Source of the DNA: Serinibacter arcticus
GTDB lineage: Bacteria > Actinomycetota > Actinomycetes > Actinomycetales > Beutenbergiaceae
Direction of reading: 5' to 3'
Assembly (NCBI RefSeq): GCF_004786095.1
Contig: NZ_RHPJ01000001.1
Span: 930,001 to 994,000 of the forward strand
DNA length: 64,000 nucleotides
Position numbers and translations under genes: made by a program. Shown here piece after piece: positions 32,413 through 43,300 of this stretch (the stretch's first letter is position 1; each line of letters starts with the position of its first letter). The notes under the pieces were generated by a model. It ran no database searches. It worked only from the letters and a program-made list of their open reading frames with translations, and was not told the DNA's origin.

Positions 32413-34366
32413 CGGTTCGCCTTCCCGAGCCGGTCGAACCGAGGCTCGCGTAGACCCTGGTATAAGCACTGGCATTGGATTCCCAGGACCGTTCTCGGCG
32501 CACCCACGCCCTGCCGCGCTCGGCCATCAGCCGACGTTCCGACGGGGCGTTCGCCATGTTCGAGAGCTCTGCGGCGAGGGCCGACACGTCGTCGGGACGG
32601 AACAGACGCACGGAACCACAGTCCTCGGCGATCTCCCGGAGGGCGTCCAAGTCCGACATCAGCAGCGCGCACCCCGCCGCGAGTGCCTCGAATGGTTTCA
32701 ACGGGGTGACGAGGCGGCAGACCTCGATATCCCGCCGCGGAACCACGAAGATGTCGATCAAGCCGTAGTAGTCGACGATTCTGTCGTGGGGCACTCGACC
32801 CGTGATCGACACGTTGGTCAAGCCATGCGTCTCTACCTGGGTGCGCAGCTGGTCGAGTACGGGCCCGTCACCAACGATCATCAGCCAGAGAGGAACGTCG
32901 CTGGAACGAGTCGCGACCGCGAAGGCTTCGACGAGGACGTCCAGGCCTTCGTACTCCACGACCGACGTCACCGAGCCGATGACCACGGCACCTCTCGGGA
33001 TTCCCAGCTCCTCGGCCAGGTCCTCTCGGAAGTGGGCTGCCTCGAAACGACTCGCATCCACAGCGTTCGGAACGATGGTGACGTTGCTCCCATCCAGTCC
33101 CGCTGCCACGATCCGACTTTGCATGGTGCGTGCCAGCGTCACAGTGGCGTTCGAGCGTTCCCGTGCGTCCGCCTCTCGCTGGCGCCGCCAGCTGTAGGCC
33201 TCAGGTATGCCGTAGGTGGTCAATGTGCGGTCGACGTCCACCCATCCGTGCGTGACGGCAGTCCTCGACAACCAGGTCTCCTCCCAGAACCCCCTCGTCT
33301 CGTAGACGACAGGGATGCCTGTCGCATCCGAGACCGCGCCGGCAATCAGGACGTTGTAGAAGTCCGAGTGGGCATGAATCGTCTCCGGGCGAACCGACAG
33401 AGCGGTCTTGAGGAGGGCCTCGGCGTTCGACTGCAACCACGTCCGGTGGCCGGAGGCGAACACGGAGTCTCCTGCTGGGCGGTGATAGACGACCCCGTCC
33501 AAGTCGTCCTGCGCCGAGACCTCGCTCTCGACGACGCCGAGCTGCACGAACACGTGCGCCTCGTGGCCGGCCGATACTTGGGCGCGGGCGGTGCTGTGCG
33601 TCCGAAGGGTGTAGCCCGACTGGGTGTCCGGGATTGCTCGGCCGACGACGTGAAGAACCCGTCCACTGATGGGAGCTTTGACGTCGCGCCTGGTCAGGAC
33701 GGGCGAGAACGCTCCGCACATCACGTCGATCTCGGCCTGCCTCAGGTCGAGCTGGACGACATCGCGTTCTTGTCCGGTCGCTGCGGCTGAGCGGAAGTAA
33801 CGCATCGATCGCACCAGGTATCCCCGAGCACGCAGACCCCGTGCCAGAGTTCGTCGAGTTCCGAGCGGTAGGTGGTCCACGAGACCATATCGCTGCGCGA
33901 CTTCGTCCGCGTCCAGCAGCTGTGCGTCCTCAGTCAGAGCGCGCACCGCGATCGTCGCCATCCGTTCGTCGAGAAGCAGAGGCACCTCGTCGAGCGGGCC
34001 GCCCGTACCGCAAACCCGGAGATCCAGCAGCGCCGTCGACACAGCGGAACGCCGCTCGAGATCCGCCACGGCACCACGCGCCACCTCGACGTCGGCGCCG
34101 CGTTCGGTGGAGTTTGGACCCGAGGCCAGCCGACTGGCCTCCTGACTCTCGATGGCCTGCAACCGTCGCTCGACGATCGTGAGTCGTCGACGGAGCTCAC
34201 GTAGGCCGAGCAGGAGGACAGCCGCGGTGAGCGTCGACAGCGTCAGCGCTGCGACGACGCTCCGGGACACGTTCCCGGACCACACCGTCGTCAGCGTCGC
34301 GAGTGCCGCCGCGGACACCAGGACGGCACCGACGATCAACACGTGCCTCACGCTCACACGCGACAT
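32405..34366 (-). CDS. Membrane-anchored GT4-type glycosyltransferase with helical N-terminus
   Basis: A 653-residue protein. Two transmembrane helices lie at about 8-29 and 36-56, followed by a coiled-coil-like Arg/Glu stretch and a helical region. The GT-B part starts near 230: VLHVVGRAIPDTQSGYTLRT, VYETRGFWEETWLSR, VPNAVDASRFE, GSVTSVVEYEGLDVLVEAF and a normal donor site VTPLKPFEALAAGCALLMSD with Glu. ATG 34366 is chosen because GGAAGGA precedes it; GTG 34471 would overlap the upstream gene by 79 nt. It is a close paralogue in layout of the proteins at 20346-22079 and 34393-37209. Confidence 0.82.
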   Translation of the reverse strand: MSRVSVRHVLIVGAVLVSAAALATLTTVWSGNVSRSVVAALTLSTLTAAVLLLGLRELRRRLTIVERRLQAIESQEASRLASGPNSTERGADVEVARGAVADLERRSAVSTALLDLRVCGTGGPLDEVPLLLDERMATIAVRALTEDAQLLDADEVAQRYGLVDHLPLGTRRTLARGLRARGYLVRSMRYFRSAAATGQERDVVQLDLRQAEIDVMCGAFSPVLTRRDVKAPISGRVLHVVGRAIPDTQSGYTLRTHSTARAQVSAGHEAHVFVQLGVVESEVSAQDDLDGVVYHRPAGDSVFASGHRTWLQSNAEALLKTALSVRPETIHAHSDFYNVLIAGAVSDATGIPVVYETRGFWEETWLSRTAVTHGWVDVDRTLTTYGIPEAYSWRRQREADARERSNATVTLARTMQSRIVAAGLDGSNVTIVPNAVDASRFEAAHFREDLAEELGIPRGAVVIGSVTSVVEYEGLDVLVEAFAVATRSSDVPLWLMIVGDGPVLDQLRTQVETHGLTNVSITGRVPHDRIVDYYGLIDIFVVPRRDIEVCRLVTPLKPFEALAAGCALLMSDLDALREIAEDCGSVRLFRPDDVSALAAELSNMANAPSERRLMAERGRAWVRRERSWESNASAYTRVYASLGSTGSGRRTGV

Positions 34367-34392
34367 CCTGGTCCTTCCACCCGTGCGCCCAC

Positions 34393-37209
34393 TCAGCGCG
34401 CCGAGCCAAGTCTGAAGGAAGTCTCGAACACATGGTGACGCGAGAAGACGGAGCGCGAGACGTTCCAACACGGCTCCAGCTCGAAGTCACGGTGCGAGCG
34501 CCAACCCAGCAGCGGCGTGTGGCGTCCTCGCTGCGCGTCCCACTGGCCGCCGCCGTCGACCGCGTCGACAACCAGGGATCCCCCGTCGCGCCCGAATCGC
34601 AGGGAGTTGTGATCGGAGTCGTTCAGCGTCAGCCCGCCTGCCATGTTCCACCAGGTGGTGAAGGTGTGCGGTTCACCGTCGAGCGACTCGACCTCGTCCC
34701 GGATGTCGAGCCCAAGCCCGGGGGCGAGTCGGACGACTCGGTGATGCCGCCAGTGCCCGTGGTCGACCTCGCCCTCGACCACGAAGACACCTGCCTCGTG
34801 ACGACCGCTCACGACTGCGGCACCGTATGGTTTGCGATCACGTCGATCGTGATCGCGTCCGTCCGCGGACACTGTGCTGTGCGCAGGCGTGCTCTCGACG
34901 TACTGCCGCTCTGGCCTGCTGTAGAAGAAGCCCAGGGCGCGGTCGGGATGGTCCTCCGGAAGAGGGTCCAGATAGCCGAATCGCCCGCTGTCGATCAATA
35001 TCTCAGCCCCGCCGTCGAACCAGGTCACGGCGAGGTCGTCTGCGTGCTTGTGGGTCCGCGAGTGGAACGCTGCCATCAGGGTGAGGTAGGAGCTGTTCGC
35101 CAGCTCCTCACCTGTGGTCGGCCGAGGAGCGCGCACTATTGCGTAACCCGATTCCGGCAGGACCAGCATCTCCTCCGTCGGCGGCGCGCCCGACTTGCCC
35201 CTGCTCACGATGAACGAGGTCGCCGGATCACGGCTCGACCGCGTCCGGCTGGCAACGAGACGGGCCATCGAATCACCGATCTGCTCTATTTCGCCGTCGG
35301 GCCGAATGAACCATCCCGTGACGTGCGCGGACCGCTCGATCAGGGCGAGGATGCTCTCGTCCTCGATGAGTCCGTCCTCCGCGGCATCGACGAACGAGTC
35401 GACGAGCATGCGGTGATAGTCCGGCGAGTGCTCACGATGCCCGCCGTCCTTCGCGAACTGCTGGTCCACAACCTGGCGAAGCCGCTGCTGGCCCTGCTGG
35501 AGGACATCGCTCATCCCTGGCAGCTCGATCAGCCGCCGGGCAAATGCCAGCTGGCCGATCGCCGTGTAGAAACCGTGATTCGTCGCCGGGTTGAAGGCGC
35601 CAGGCGCAAGGAACGCGCGTTGATGAGCGACTACCGCACGGTGAAGAGCATCGATCTCCGGCTGGGTCCTTCGAGAGTCGGACAAGGCGTGCTCGAAGAG
35701 GTAGGCCAGCAGTGGTGCTCGCAGGGCGAGCGCCATGTCGTACCAGACCATCGATGTTCCTTCGCGACGATCGACCGCGGTTGCGCACCAGTCGAGCGCC
35801 CTCTCGTGGCACCAGTCGAGGAGCTCGGTACCCGGTCGGACGCTGTCCTCCCGTAGGACGGGGCCCATGAACTTCCAGGCCTGGTAACGGAAGTCCTGCG
35901 AGCGATTCCCACTGCAGGCCCACCAGTCCATCGGGAGCGCCATCGAGACAGGGTGAAGTCCGTTCCACCTCCATCCGTCGCTCAGCAGTTCCGCGACGGC
36001 CTCAGGCTTGTCGAGGGTCACGTGGCCCTCGAGTGGTCGTCGCAGGGTCTCGGCCCGTCGCGTCAGTGCGACTCTCGACGTCGAGTCGGCCCGAACGTCG
36101 ACGAGCGACCGCAGTCCCTGAGGAACAGCACCGAGACTCTCGAGCACCTGGGCGTAGGTGCCGATGGGGTCCTTGTCCACCGTCGTCGAAGGAACACCAC
36201 TTTCACCAAGCTCTCTCTCCACCTCTGAGCGGACCGACGAGCTCGCCGAGCTCACCACCACGTGCGACACGGCGTTCCGTGCGCTGCGCTCACGACGGCG
36301 GCGAAGGAGGAAGCGGTCTGGCAGTCCCTGGCTCGAGAGCGCCAGCTCCTCCGGAGACGGCCAGCCGAGGGGCTCACCCGTGCGGCGATACCAGGATGCG
36401 TCCCAGTCGCCACTGACGTCGTAGACAACGGGAAGATCGAACGCATCGCCGGAGCTGAGGGCCGGGAGCACGTTCAGGAAGTCGGAGCCTGCGACCAGCA
36501 CGGCTGGTCTGACCTTGCGTACGACCGTCGCCAGCTTCTGGCTGTACCTGTGCAGCCAGTCCTCCAAGGACGCCTCGCCTCGCACCGGGCCGGGAAGCCG
36601 GTGGTAGACGACCCCGTCGACGTTCTCGGATCGATAGGCGTCCTGAGTCGCGCGGTAACCGAGTTCGGTGACGATCTCGGCACGGAGCCCCATCTCGGCC
36701 AGCCCCACCGCGACGGCGTGGAGGTGCCGCGCATAGTTCGTGTCGACGTCGGGAAGCGAGCGACCCATGACCAGCAGGACCGAGCCGGAGACGGGGCCGC
36801 GCCAGCCGTCGCGCGAGACGACCTCCGTGCTGCTCCCTCCTTCCAGTACGGCGATCTCGCTCGCTAGGGTCGATACCCTGCGGCGCGCCCCAGTGGTCGG
36901 CGCGACTGCATTGACACGCTCCGCAACTTCCAACGCGCGACGGAGGTAGCCCTGGGAGCGCAGCTCCCGGCAGAGCAGGTCGAGCGTAGTCAGCGACGGC
37001 GCGGCCGCGCGCCCCAGGTGCGCCAGAAGCTGATGGAGAGGAACCGCGCGTCGGCTCGCTAGAAGATCGGCGGCGACACCTTCGAGGAGCCGGTCGCTGA
37101 TCTGCGGTCGGACCTCCTCAGGCCGCACATCCGCTCCGTTCCCCTCGGGCTCGTTCGGGAGAAGGTGCGCCGAGTCGGCCCGCACCGAGGGAGTCTGAGT
37201 CATCGTCAC
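34393..37209 (-). CDS. Fusion of a GT4 N-terminal half and a heparinase II/III-like domain
   Basis: A 938-residue protein without signal peptide. Residues 60-125 are helical (LCRELRSQGYLRRALEVAER). Residues 141-325 form a GT4 acceptor half (VLLVMGRSLPDVDTNYARHL, VVYHRLPGP, VVYDVSGDWDASWYRR), but the donor half is missing. From about 400 to the end it resembles heparinase II/III or alginate-lyase proteins: an alpha/alpha-toroid part with NPATNHGFYTAIGQLAF and HREHSPDYHRM, then a beta part with HSRTHKHADDLAVTWFDGG near residue 714. The combination suggests modification of the cluster's own glycan. Its location is unclear, since no export signal is visible. Confidence 0.75.
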   Translation of the reverse strand: MTMTQTPSVRADSAHLLPNEPEGNGADVRPEEVRPQISDRLLEGVAADLLASRRAVPLHQLLAHLGRAAAPSLTTLDLLCRELRSQGYLRRALEVAERVNAVAPTTGARRRVSTLASEIAVLEGGSSTEVVSRDGWRGPVSGSVLLVMGRSLPDVDTNYARHLHAVAVGLAEMGLRAEIVTELGYRATQDAYRSENVDGVVYHRLPGPVRGEASLEDWLHRYSQKLATVVRKVRPAVLVAGSDFLNVLPALSSGDAFDLPVVYDVSGDWDASWYRRTGEPLGWPSPEELALSSQGLPDRFLLRRRRERSARNAVSHVVVSSASSSVRSEVERELGESGVPSTTVDKDPIGTYAQVLESLGAVPQGLRSLVDVRADSTSRVALTRRAETLRRPLEGHVTLDKPEAVAELLSDGWRWNGLHPVSMALPMDWWACSGNRSQDFRYQAWKFMGPVLREDSVRPGTELLDWCHERALDWCATAVDRREGTSMVWYDMALALRAPLLAYLFEHALSDSRRTQPEIDALHRAVVAHQRAFLAPGAFNPATNHGFYTAIGQLAFARRLIELPGMSDVLQQGQQRLRQVVDQQFAKDGGHREHSPDYHRMLVDSFVDAAEDGLIEDESILALIERSAHVTGWFIRPDGEIEQIGDSMARLVASRTRSSRDPATSFIVSRGKSGAPPTEEMLVLPESGYAIVRAPRPTTGEELANSSYLTLMAAFHSRTHKHADDLAVTWFDGGAEILIDSGRFGYLDPLPEDHPDRALGFFYSRPERQYVESTPAHSTVSADGRDHDRRDRKPYGAAVVSGRHEAGVFVVEGEVDHGHWRHHRVVRLAPGLGLDIRDEVESLDGEPHTFTTWWNMAGGLTLNDSDHNSLRFGRDGGSLVVDAVDGGGQWDAQRGRHTPLLGWRSHRDFELEPCWNVSRSVFSRHHVFETSFRLGSAR

Positions 37210-37242
37210 CTCACCATGTCGCTGAACACCATTTCATCGGCA

Positions 37243-37295
37243 GGCGCAGGCCGAGGGCGGGCAGTTGAGTCAACCGCCCGCCCTCAGCCTGCGCC
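37243..37295 (-). terminator. Strong terminator after the giant surface-protein gene
   Basis: A nearly perfect hairpin: GGCGCAGGC (37243-37251) with GCCTGCGCC (37287-37295), GAGGGCGGGC (37253-37262) with GCCCGCCCTC (37276-37285), and GTTG (37264-37267) with CAAC (37271-37274), leaving a 3-nt loop and two mismatches. It lies 10 nt past the stop at 37306 and separates the giant gene from the fusion-protein gene downstream. Confidence 0.85.
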
Positions 37296-37305
37296 ACGTG
37301 GGACG

Positions 37306-40300
37306 CTACGGCACCTTGACGATCTCGATCGCCGACACCTTCGGCTGGTCGACGGTGGACGTGAACGTCATGTTCAGCGTGCCGTCGGTCACCGCGATGG
37401 TGTTCGTCGTGATCAGGGCCGTCATCGGTGCCACCCGGGCGTTGATGTCCAGGTTGGCGATCTCCACGGGTCCGCCCTCGAGGTTGACGGAGAACACGCG
37501 CTTGCCCGTGCCACCCGCTCCCCCGCCGGTCGCACCGTGGTAGATCTCGGCGAAGTGCAGCTTGACCTCGTACGTGCCGGACGAGCTGACCGGCACGTTG
37601 TAGGAGAAGGTGCCCGGACCCGTCGTCGCCGAACGCTCGGTGCGGTAGAGCGCATCGTTCGTCGTGCCGAGGATGTCCGTGATGGCGTTGTTGGCGTACG
37701 TCTTGCCTCCGGAGAAGAAGGCGTCCGCCTGCCACGTCACCCCACCCAGGGTCAGCGCCGGGCCACCGGCGTTGATCCGGATGGGCGCCGCGACGATCGC
37801 GCCGGTGTTGATCGCCGCGACCGCCGAGGCGGTCGCGTTGCCCGACGCGTCCACGGCCACCACGCGGTAGTGCGTGGTCGCTGCGGCAGCCGCTCCGTTG
37901 TCACGGAACGTCGTGCCCGTCAGGAGCGCACCACCGAGGTTGGTCCACGGCCCGGTGGCCGAGGTGCCGCGCTCGATGCGGTACCCGATCAGGTCGGCGT
38001 CGGTGGACGCCGCCCAGGTCAGGTCGACGCCGGTGGCGTTCGCGACCCCCGTGGGTGCCGCGGGCGCCGTCGGCGCGGTCGTGTCCGAGGACGCGACCGG
38101 GAGGACGTTCGTGACGAGGTAGACGTTGTCTTGGAAGTCGCAGTTCGTCGGCCCGGTCCCGCACTGCGCGGGCGAGTTGATGTAGTCGTGCCCGGCGAAC
38201 CAGGAACCCGGAACCACCTTGCCTGCGGCGTCCTTGACGGGCCACATCTTGACGGCCATCCACTGCGTCTGCGTGGTCGACTGACCCGCCACCGTGATCC
38301 CGAAGTTGCCCGTCGGGTTGGTCGAGATCGCGGTCTTGGTGCCGTCGCTCTTCAGCGGGTAGATCGCCTGGCCGTAGGGCCCTGCGTGCGTGGCGGAGGC
38401 TCCGTTGATGTTGAAGTTCTCCGTCTGGCCGCAGCAGCCGTGGAACGCGGCGAGCTGGACCGCCTGGACCGGCTTGGTGTTGTCCAGACGCTTCCACTGG
38501 AAGGACCGGACCTCGTCGCCGTTCAGCGGTGCACCTGGGATCTCCGACCCGTTGCCGATGCTCGTGGCCGAGGCCGGGACACCGGACGTGGTCGTCGAGC
38601 CGTAGAGCTGGAAGATGTGCTCCAGCGACAGCTCGCTGCCACCCTCGGGCGCCGTCATGTAGCCGCCGCGCAGCTGGACCACGCGGTTGGCCGCAGCCGG
38701 GTCGCTCGTGGCCATGGTCAGCGTGCCGGTGCGCACACCTCGCCCGCCGTTCGTGGCCACGAACTTGACGGTCAGCGGGACGGAGGCGCCCGGGGCGATC
38801 AGGAGCGGGAGCGTCGGCGCGCCGACGATCTCGAACTGACCGGTGGCGCCACCGAGGTCCAGCGACGTGATGCGCAGGTCCTTGGTCCCCGTGTTGCCTA
38901 CGGTGAGCGTCACGGTGTCGTTGAACTTGAGCGACTGGTGCGTCTCGGCGGTGCCCAGGCTGTTGACCCGGTGCATCACCAGGACGTCCTCGTACAGACC
39001 GGGGATCGGCGTGCCGTCGCCCTGACGGACGACCTGCCCGTTGGTCAGCTTGACCGTGCCCCCGATGTTGAGGACCTCGAGGGTGAGCGTGCGGGTGGAG
39101 GTGCGGCCCGCGGAGTCCGTGGCCGTGACCACGACCTGGTGCGTGCCGACCGCGGCGACCGTGAACGGTGCCGTGTAGGGCGTCGCCGCGCCGCCGTCGA
39201 GCGTGTAGCTCAACGAGGCGAGCGTGGCGTCCGAGGCCACCGACGCCGACAGGTCGACCGTGGCCGCCCCGCCGTTGTAGGTGCCCGCGACCGCGGTGCC
39301 GTTGACCCGTGCGGTGATGCTCGGGGCGGTGAGCGCGGTGCCGGAGATCCGGACCCAGTTCAGCTTGGTGTTGACGCCGGTCGGCGTCAGCGTGAGCCGT
39401 CCGTCGGTCACCTGGACGGTGGCCGACCCGGTGCCGAACGGTGCAGCGCCGGTCGGGGTGTAGTTGGTCACGAGGGCGACGCCCTCGGCCGAGACGCCGT
39501 GCACCGAGTCGGTGAAGCCGGCGTCGCCGACCGAGACCTCCACGGTGTAGGTGCCGTTGGCCAGCGCGCGCTCCCACGTGCCCACGGTGCCGCCGGAGAT
39601 CGGCTCACCGCTCGTCGTCGTCGCCTGCATCAGGATCAGGCCCTGACGCGGCTGGTCGTTGGTCGGGTAGGTGATGCCCGCCGCGGCCGCGGTGCGCAGA
39701 CGCGTCATCGCGGAGCGGTCGGTGGGCGTCCCCGCCACCAGCCAGCCGGAGCCGGACGTCGCGTTGTACGCGGCGCCGGTGTCGGCCGTCCAGCCCGCCG
39801 GCACCGGGGCGCCGGTGGGACGGAAGCTGTAGCTGAGAGACGTCGTCGGCGTGGTGGGCGCGAGGCCCTCACCCTTGATCGAGACCCAGTTCAGCTTGGT
39901 GTTGGTGCCGCCGTTGCGGATCGTGACCCGTCCGTCCGTGACCGTCACCGTGCGCACCCCGATCTGCTGGGGCGTCGTGGCGGTCGGGACGAACGAGGTG
40001 ATGACCGGCTGTCCCTCGACGCGGACGCCGTGCGTGGAGTCCAGGAAGTTCGCGTCACCGACCGAGACCGCGACCTCGTAGGTGCCGTTCGGCACCGCGT
40101 ACTCCCAGAAGCCGTTGGTGTAGGTCGGCTGCGTGGCGTTGTCGAGGAAGGCGAAGCCCTGCTGCTGCGCGGCGGTCGGGAACGCGATGCCCCCGGTGGG
40201 CGCCGTGCGGTAGCGCGTGGCGTCGGGCCGGGCGATCGGCTGCGAGGTGGCCTCGTTCAGCCAGCCGTAGCCGCGGTCGACGGCGAACGCGCCGCCGGTC

Positions 40301-43300
40301 TCCGCCGTCCAGCCCTGGGGCACCGGGGTGCCGGTGGGCTGGAACGTCATCTTGACCTGCGCACCGTCGGACGGGTCGTCGCCGCCCGGGTCGACCACGC
40401 CGACCGGAACCACGTCGACGAAGCCGATCTTGGTGTTGACGCCGCCGACCGGGTCGATGGTCAGGTGGCCGTCGGTGACGGTCACCGTGCCCGTGGAGAC
40501 CTTGTGGCGGGTGTTGGAGCCCGCCGCACCGGACGGCGTGAACGCCGTCAGGATCGTCGTGCCCTCGGCCCGGATCAGGTGCGACTCGGTGTCGGTGCCG
40601 ACGGTGGGGTCACCCACGCCGACCGTGACCTCGTAGGTGCCGTTGGGCACCTGGAGCTCCCAGTAGGCGTTGACGTTCGTGCCGTTGAAGGTGCCGGCGA
40701 CGTTCGTCGGCTGCATGTGCATGAAGCTGTCGAGTCGCGCGTCCGCCTGGGCGGAGTTGCGGTCACGTCCGTTGCCGGGCGTGGTGCCGCCGACCGAGAT
40801 GTCCAGGTCGTCCTCGGTCGTCTGACCCTTCCAGCCATAGGTGAGACCGGTGCCCTGGTCGGAGCCCGTCTTCGGCCCGAAGGCCTGACCGAAGTCCCGC
40901 AGGTAGCCGGCCACGAGACCGCCGGCCGCCGTCGTGAAGTCGACCTTGATCGCCGAACCGCCCGAACCGGTGTCCGTCTTCGGCTTGATGCCGGAGACGA
41001 CGAACAGGTAGTCCTGGTAGTCACCGTTCGAGGCGTCCTCGAACGCGACGACGTAGGTGTTGGCGATGAGCACGCCGCTGCGGTTCTTCGCCGGGTAGAT
41101 CCGCGCGCGGTGGGCGTTGGCGGCCGGCGTGTTCAGCCGGTCCTCCGTGAACCCGTAGCGGTTGAAGACGCCGGAGAAGTAGTAGAAGCCGAACTCGTTC
41201 GCCCCGGGGTCGAAGCTCATGGTGCTGCCCGCGGTGACCGGGGGCAGGAGCGACTGGTAGCCGCCACCGACGGTGTTCGTGCCGTTGATCGCGCCGAGCT
41301 GGCGGCGGTCGGCGGCCGTGCCGTCGCCCGTGTACCAGCCGAACGGGATGTTCTCCGGCGGCGCGTAGTGCGCCAGCGGCTTCCACGAGACGGGGCCGGT
41401 GCCGGAGCGGACGAACAGCGGCTCGAGCACCTCCTCGCCGATCGCGGCCGGGTTCATCCCGACCTCGAGGTTCGTCCAGCCGATGTTGATCTCGTAGCCC
41501 AGCGTGCCGAGCACGGAGTTCAGGGGCGGCTCGTTGCCACCCTCGATGCCGTTGGTCGACAGGCCGTAGAGACCGAGGTTGATCGTGGTCTTGCCGCCCA
41601 CCAGGGTCAGTCGCGCGGAGCGCTCACCGATGGTGGTGCCGGGGGTGAACCGGACCTGGACCGTGGCCGAGGCGCCGGCCGCGAGGGTGGTCGGGAGGGA
41701 ACCGACGACGGTGAACTCCGCCGCGTTCGTGCCCGTGATCGACCCCGTCAGCGCAACGGACTCGGTCGAGGAGTTCGTGATCGTGAACGACTCGACGTCG
41801 GTCTTCTGAGCGGCGCTGGCGTTGCCGGCGTTCGACTTGGCCGCCGAGAGGACGAGCTCGTCCTTGGAGACCTTGACCGTCGCCGCCTGCTGGCTGGCCG
41901 GGACCCGCAGCAGGTACAGCTTCTGGGCCGAGCCGGCGCGGTCGTACTGGTTGATGTAGAGGTTGCCGTTACGCGTGTCCTCGACGACCTCCAGCGGGTC
42001 GTTGAAGCCGCCGACGCCCTGCATCGTCGTGTTCGGGACGCCGGTCAGACCGACCTCCGTCTGCGCGCCGAGCACCTTGCCGGTGGCGGGGTCGACCTGC
42101 ATGAAGATCAGGTCGTTGTTGTTGGAGAAGCGGACGACGACGAGGGCCTTCGCGAGCTGACCGCCGAACGTGGAGCTCTGGTACTCGAGCGCGCCGTTCG
42201 GGGACTTGTTGAACTCGAAGTCGTACGCGACGCCCTTGTAGTTCGACTCGGGCAGGACCGTCGGCAGGTACTTGGTCTGGTTGCCGGCGGCGCCACCGCC
42301 CCACTTCGGGGGGTTGGCCGGGTCGTTGCCCTCGTGCAGGACCCACTCGCAGCGCGTCGGGTTCGGGTGGCCGTAGTAGCCGCCCTCGACGACGTCGTAG
42401 AGGTGGTCGCGCTGGGTGGGCACGTTGGACGTGGGCGGCACCGAGCGCGGCGTGTACGTCGCGTCCCTGGCGTCGCGCGCCCGGCAGGCCGCCGTGACGT
42501 CCTGACCGTTGACCGAGGCGAACCCGGGGATACCGGCCGCGGCCTGACGCGTGTAGGTGTTCGTCGCGGCGTTGTAGGTGACGCCGGGGGTGTTGCCGCC
42601 GGCCGCCGTACCGTTCGTCGGCACGTAGATGTGGCCGTTGGAGTGGTAGACGAGGTCGTAGGCGTTGCGAATGCCGGTCGCGTAGATCTTGAGCGGGGCG
42701 TCCGTGGCGTAGGGGTCGTAGGTCCCACCCTGCGCCGTCTTGACCGAGAGCGGGTTGTCACCCTCGGCGTCGGTCACGGCCGCGCGGACGCGGGCGTGGT
42801 CGGGGTCGAAGTGGAGCAGCGCCGCGGTGAGCAGCTGCTCGCCGCGCTGGCCCCACGTGCCGTCGAGGTCACCGCCGGCCTGGTTGGAGCCCTGGAGGAC
42901 GTAGATGTCGCCGCCCGGGCCGTAGATCATCGAGTTGGTCAGGTGGTCGGACTGTGACCGGGGCATCTCGGTGAAGACCTGCTTGCGGTTCTGCAGGTTG
43001 GCACCGGTCAGCTGGCTGATGCCGCTGGCCCACTGGTTCTGCTCGTTGGAGACGTTCGGCGAGGTGTTGGTGACCCACAGCTTCAGGTCGCCCGCCGTCG
43101 AGCTCTGGTCGAACAGGAGACCGATCATGGCGATCCCGGCGTAGCCGAGGTTCTCCATGTTCGTGAGCGTGCCGTCGGTGTTGACGGTGAAGCGGAACAG
43201 ACCCTGACCGATGGTCGAGCCGTACAGCTTGCCGTCGGGACCGAAGACGAACGACGCCCAGTACTTGCCGTCACCGATGGGCAGCTCGACCTTCTCGAAC

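Noticed and set aside
32412-32475. Longer N-terminus for the GT61-like protein
   Set aside because: It would overlap the preceding gene by 71 nt, while GTG 32412 gives the 8-nt overlap usual in this operon.
34366-34471. GTG start at 34471 for the membrane-anchored GT4 protein
   Set aside because: It would overlap the upstream gene by 79 nt and has no ribosome binding site; ATG 34366 has GGAAGGA upstream.
37165-42957. Forward-strand open frame of 1930 codons opposite the giant gene
   Set aside because: It is antisense to the giant gene, is made of Arg/Val/Gly/Asp-rich low-complexity sequence and shows no domains, signal peptide or ribosome binding site. Long antisense frames are expected at this GC content.
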